From Gammaproteobacteria bacterium (GTDB lineage Bacteria > Pseudomonadota > Gammaproteobacteria > Enterobacterales > GCA-2746155): a stretch of DNA of 8,158 bases. Position numbers and translations under genes: made by a program. The notes beneath the pieces are model-generated. The model saw nothing but the letters and a program-made list of their open reading frames with translations, had not been told where the DNA came from and searched no databases. This document shows positions 6,838 through 8,158 of the stretch, piece after piece. Positions within the stretch are counted from its first letter, which is position 1. Each line of letters opens with the position of its first letter. The stretch is taken from positions 1 through 8,158 of the forward strand of contig JAAGZM010000401.1 in assembly GCA_024206355.1 (NCBI GenBank), in the 5' to 3' direction.

Positions 6838-7318
6838 AGAGATAAAATTTACAATCAACGGTACTAAAGAGGTTGTTAGCATTCCTGTAAGCATGAATGC
6901 AGTTACATTAATCCGTGATGTACTGAAACTCTCAGGTACCAAGATAGGTTGTGGTGAAGGTGAATGTGGAGCCTGTACAATTCTTGTTGATGGTGAATCG
7001 GTAAATAGTTGTTTGATGTTTGCAGTTGAATTTGATGGTCGTGAAATAACTACCGTTGAGGGTATTCAAAATGCAGATGGTAGTTTAAGTGATCTGCAAC
7101 AAAACTTTGTGAATGAATGGGCAACTCAATGTGGTTTTTGTACGCCTGGGATGATTATGCAAGGGACCTACATGGCGAATAATAATGAATCGATGACCAG
7201 AGAAGAAATAGCTCGAGGTATAGAGGGGAATATTTGTCGTTGTACGGGTTACAAAAAAATAATTGATGCTATAGATACAACTATTAACACTGACAAAACC
7301 GAGAAAAGCCATGACTAA
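6824..7318 (+). CDS. 2Fe-2S small subunit of a molybdenum hydroxylase (CoxS/HcrC type)
   Basis: A complete 164-residue protein with both clusters of the family. The N-terminal ferredoxin-like domain has GCGEGECGACTILVDG (42-57) plus Cys63, giving Cys43, Cys48, Cys51 and Cys63. The C-terminal helical domain has QCGFCTPGM (102-110) and GNICRCTGY (135-143), giving Cys103, Cys106, Cys138 and Cys140. These wires carry electrons from the molybdenum centre to FAD. All eight ligands are present, so the subunit should be functional. The start overlaps the FAD-subunit gene by 14 bases and the end overlaps the Mo-subunit gene by eight, which fits equal synthesis of the three chains. The order FAD, FeS, Mo is the same as coxMSL. 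The C-terminal tail after residue 155 is short, polar and unremarkable. Family membership is certain, but this subunit says nothing about the substrate. Confidence 0.97.
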   Translation: MSLDKEIKFTINGTKEVVSIPVSMNAVTLIRDVLKLSGTKIGCGEGECGACTILVDGESVNSCLMFAVEFDGREITTVEGIQNADGSLSDLQQNFVNEWATQCGFCTPGMIMQGTYMANNNESMTREEIARGIEGNICRCTGYKKIIDAIDTTINTDKTEKSHD

Positions 7319-8158
7319 AATTCAAAAAGAAACGCTCATTGGCAAACGTATCACTAAAAAAGATGCACCGAACAAAGTAACGGGCAAAGTTCGATATATT
7401 AATGAGATAGAAGTTCACGGCATGTTACACGGTAAGATTTTACGTACCGATAGAGCCCATGCAAAAATTTTAAGCATTGATACCAGTGCTGCAGAATCAC
7501 TTCTAGGTGTTCACGCGGTTGTTACCTGGAAAGATACACCTTGTATTGAAATGGGTCACGGTAAAGATAACTTGCCGCTAAAGAAAGATCGAGTTCGATG
7601 TATCCGTGATGAAATTGCCGCGGTTGCTGCAGACACTGAAGAAATTGCTGAAGCTGCATTAAAACTGATTAAAGTTGAATATGAAGATCTCCCAGCGATT
7701 TATGATCCAGAAGACTCTTTAAAAGAAGGTGCACCAATTATTCATGATAAGCATCCTAAAAACACTCCCTTTATTTGGAATTATGATAATGGAGATGTAA
7801 AGGTTGGCGAAGCTGAAAGTGATTTCATCGTTGAGGATACTTTTCATCTACACTTTATGACCCATTGTTGTATGGGTGTTAGTGGCGTATTAGCTGAGTT
7901 CGATGCTGAAGGAAAATTAAAACTTCATTCTCAAACGCAAGTACCATATTTATTTAAAAAAGATATCGCTAAAATTATTGATATACCGCCTGAAGACGTG
8001 CATGTTATTCAGCCAGTACTCGGTGGTGGTTTTGGTTCAAAGCTTGATATCTATCCCTTTGAACCTATCTGTATTTTCCTTGCAAGAAAAGCGAAAAGAC
8101 CTGTACGATTAATTTTTGATCGAGAAGAAGAATTTATTGCTTCTCCTACTCGACAACC
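7311..8158 (+). CDS. Molybdopterin-binding large subunit of a molybdenum hydroxylase (CoxL/HcrA type), 3'-truncated
   Basis: The first 282 residues are visible; family members are about 750-800 residues, so roughly two thirds lies beyond the window. The N-terminal domain begins with the typical IGKRITKKDAPNKVTGKVRY (10-29), followed by the a/b-hammerhead with HGMLHGKILRTDRAHAKI (36-53). The first Mo-cofactor domain follows with THCCMGVSGVLAEFD (184-198), QTQVPYLF (208-215) and the hallmark QPVLGGGFGSK (234-244), which holds the molybdopterin. It then runs through RPVRLIFDREEEF (263-275). The catalytic glutamate near the C-terminus is not visible. The enzyme would hydroxylate a carbon, usually next to a ring nitrogen or of an aldehyde, with oxygen from water. 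Start at 7311 overlaps the FeS gene by eight bases; its own ribosome binding site is weak, so coupling is likely. The substrate is unknown; a heterocycle or CoA ester are both possible. Confidence 0.93.
   Translation, partial: MTKIQKETLIGKRITKKDAPNKVTGKVRYINEIEVHGMLHGKILRTDRAHAKILSIDTSAAESLLGVHAVVTWKDTPCIEMGHGKDNLPLKKDRVRCIRDEIAAVAADTEEIAEAALKLIKVEYEDLPAIYDPEDSLKEGAPIIHDKHPKNTPFIWNYDNGDVKVGEAESDFIVEDTFHLHFMTHCCMGVSGVLAEFDAEGKLKLHSQTQVPYLFKKDIAKIIDIPPEDVHVIQPVLGGGFGSKLDIYPFEPICIFLARKAKRPVRLIFDREEEFIASPTRQ

Noticed and set aside
5962..8158. Assignment as 4-hydroxybenzoyl-CoA reductase or CO dehydrogenase
   Set aside because: The FAD subunit lacks a clustered-cysteine insertion, and the diagnostic C-terminal part of the Mo subunit is outside the window, so only the family level is supported.
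1..8158. tRNA or rRNA genes, CRISPR arrays, insertion sequences, attachment sites and a B12 riboswitch
   Set aside because: None is visible: coding sequence fills nearly all of the window and the gaps of 60, 24, 2 and 39 bases are too small for them.

Overview
The window is a dense stretch of bacterial catabolic genes, all on the + strand. Eight protein genes fill almost all of it, and the longest non-coding gap is 60 bases. Gene overlaps, Shine-Dalgarno sites and one GTG start show a prokaryote. The base composition is A+T-rich (roughly 40% G+C by eye, not counted) and looks even along the window, so nothing marks a recently acquired island. The sequence alone does not fix the taxon. A proteobacterium that degrades organic compounds is plausible but unproven.

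Layout: (1) bases 1-2710 hold a HyuA/HyuB pair (hydantoinase / oxoprolinase / acetone-carboxylase superfamily). The HyuA-like gene lacks its 5' half because the window begins inside it, and it is coupled to hyuB through an ATGA overlap. (2) After a 60-base gap with an imperfect inverted repeat, bases 2771-5922 encode an acyl-CoA dehydrogenase and a two-subunit coenzyme-B12 acyl-CoA mutase, small cobalamin subunit first and large barrel subunit second. (3) After a 39-base gap, bases 5962-8158 encode a three-subunit molybdenum hydroxylase of the xanthine dehydrogenase / CO dehydrogenase type, in the order FAD subunit, 2Fe-2S subunit, molybdopterin subunit. The last gene runs off the window end. 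Overlaps of 14 and 8 bases couple these three.

Together the genes suggest one catabolic operon that joins ATP-dependent chemistry (lactam-ring opening or ketone carboxylation), a molybdenum hydroxylation, flavin-dependent CoA-ester oxidation and a B12 carbon-skeleton rearrangement. One reading is breakdown of a heterocyclic or lactam compound: hydroxylation by the Mo enzyme, ring opening by HyuAB, then oxidation and rearrangement of the CoA ester. A second is carboxylation of a ketone followed by rearrangement of the resulting carboxyl-acyl-CoA. The sequence does not decide between them, and I do not recognise this gene set as a characterised pathway.

Two enzymes depart from their family patterns. 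The mutase keeps the Tyr and Arg that bind a free carboxylate in methylmalonyl-CoA mutase, but it has a six-glycine run and an altered segment where that enzyme has conserved active-site motifs. The acyl-CoA dehydrogenase has no acidic residue at either of the two usual catalytic-base positions.
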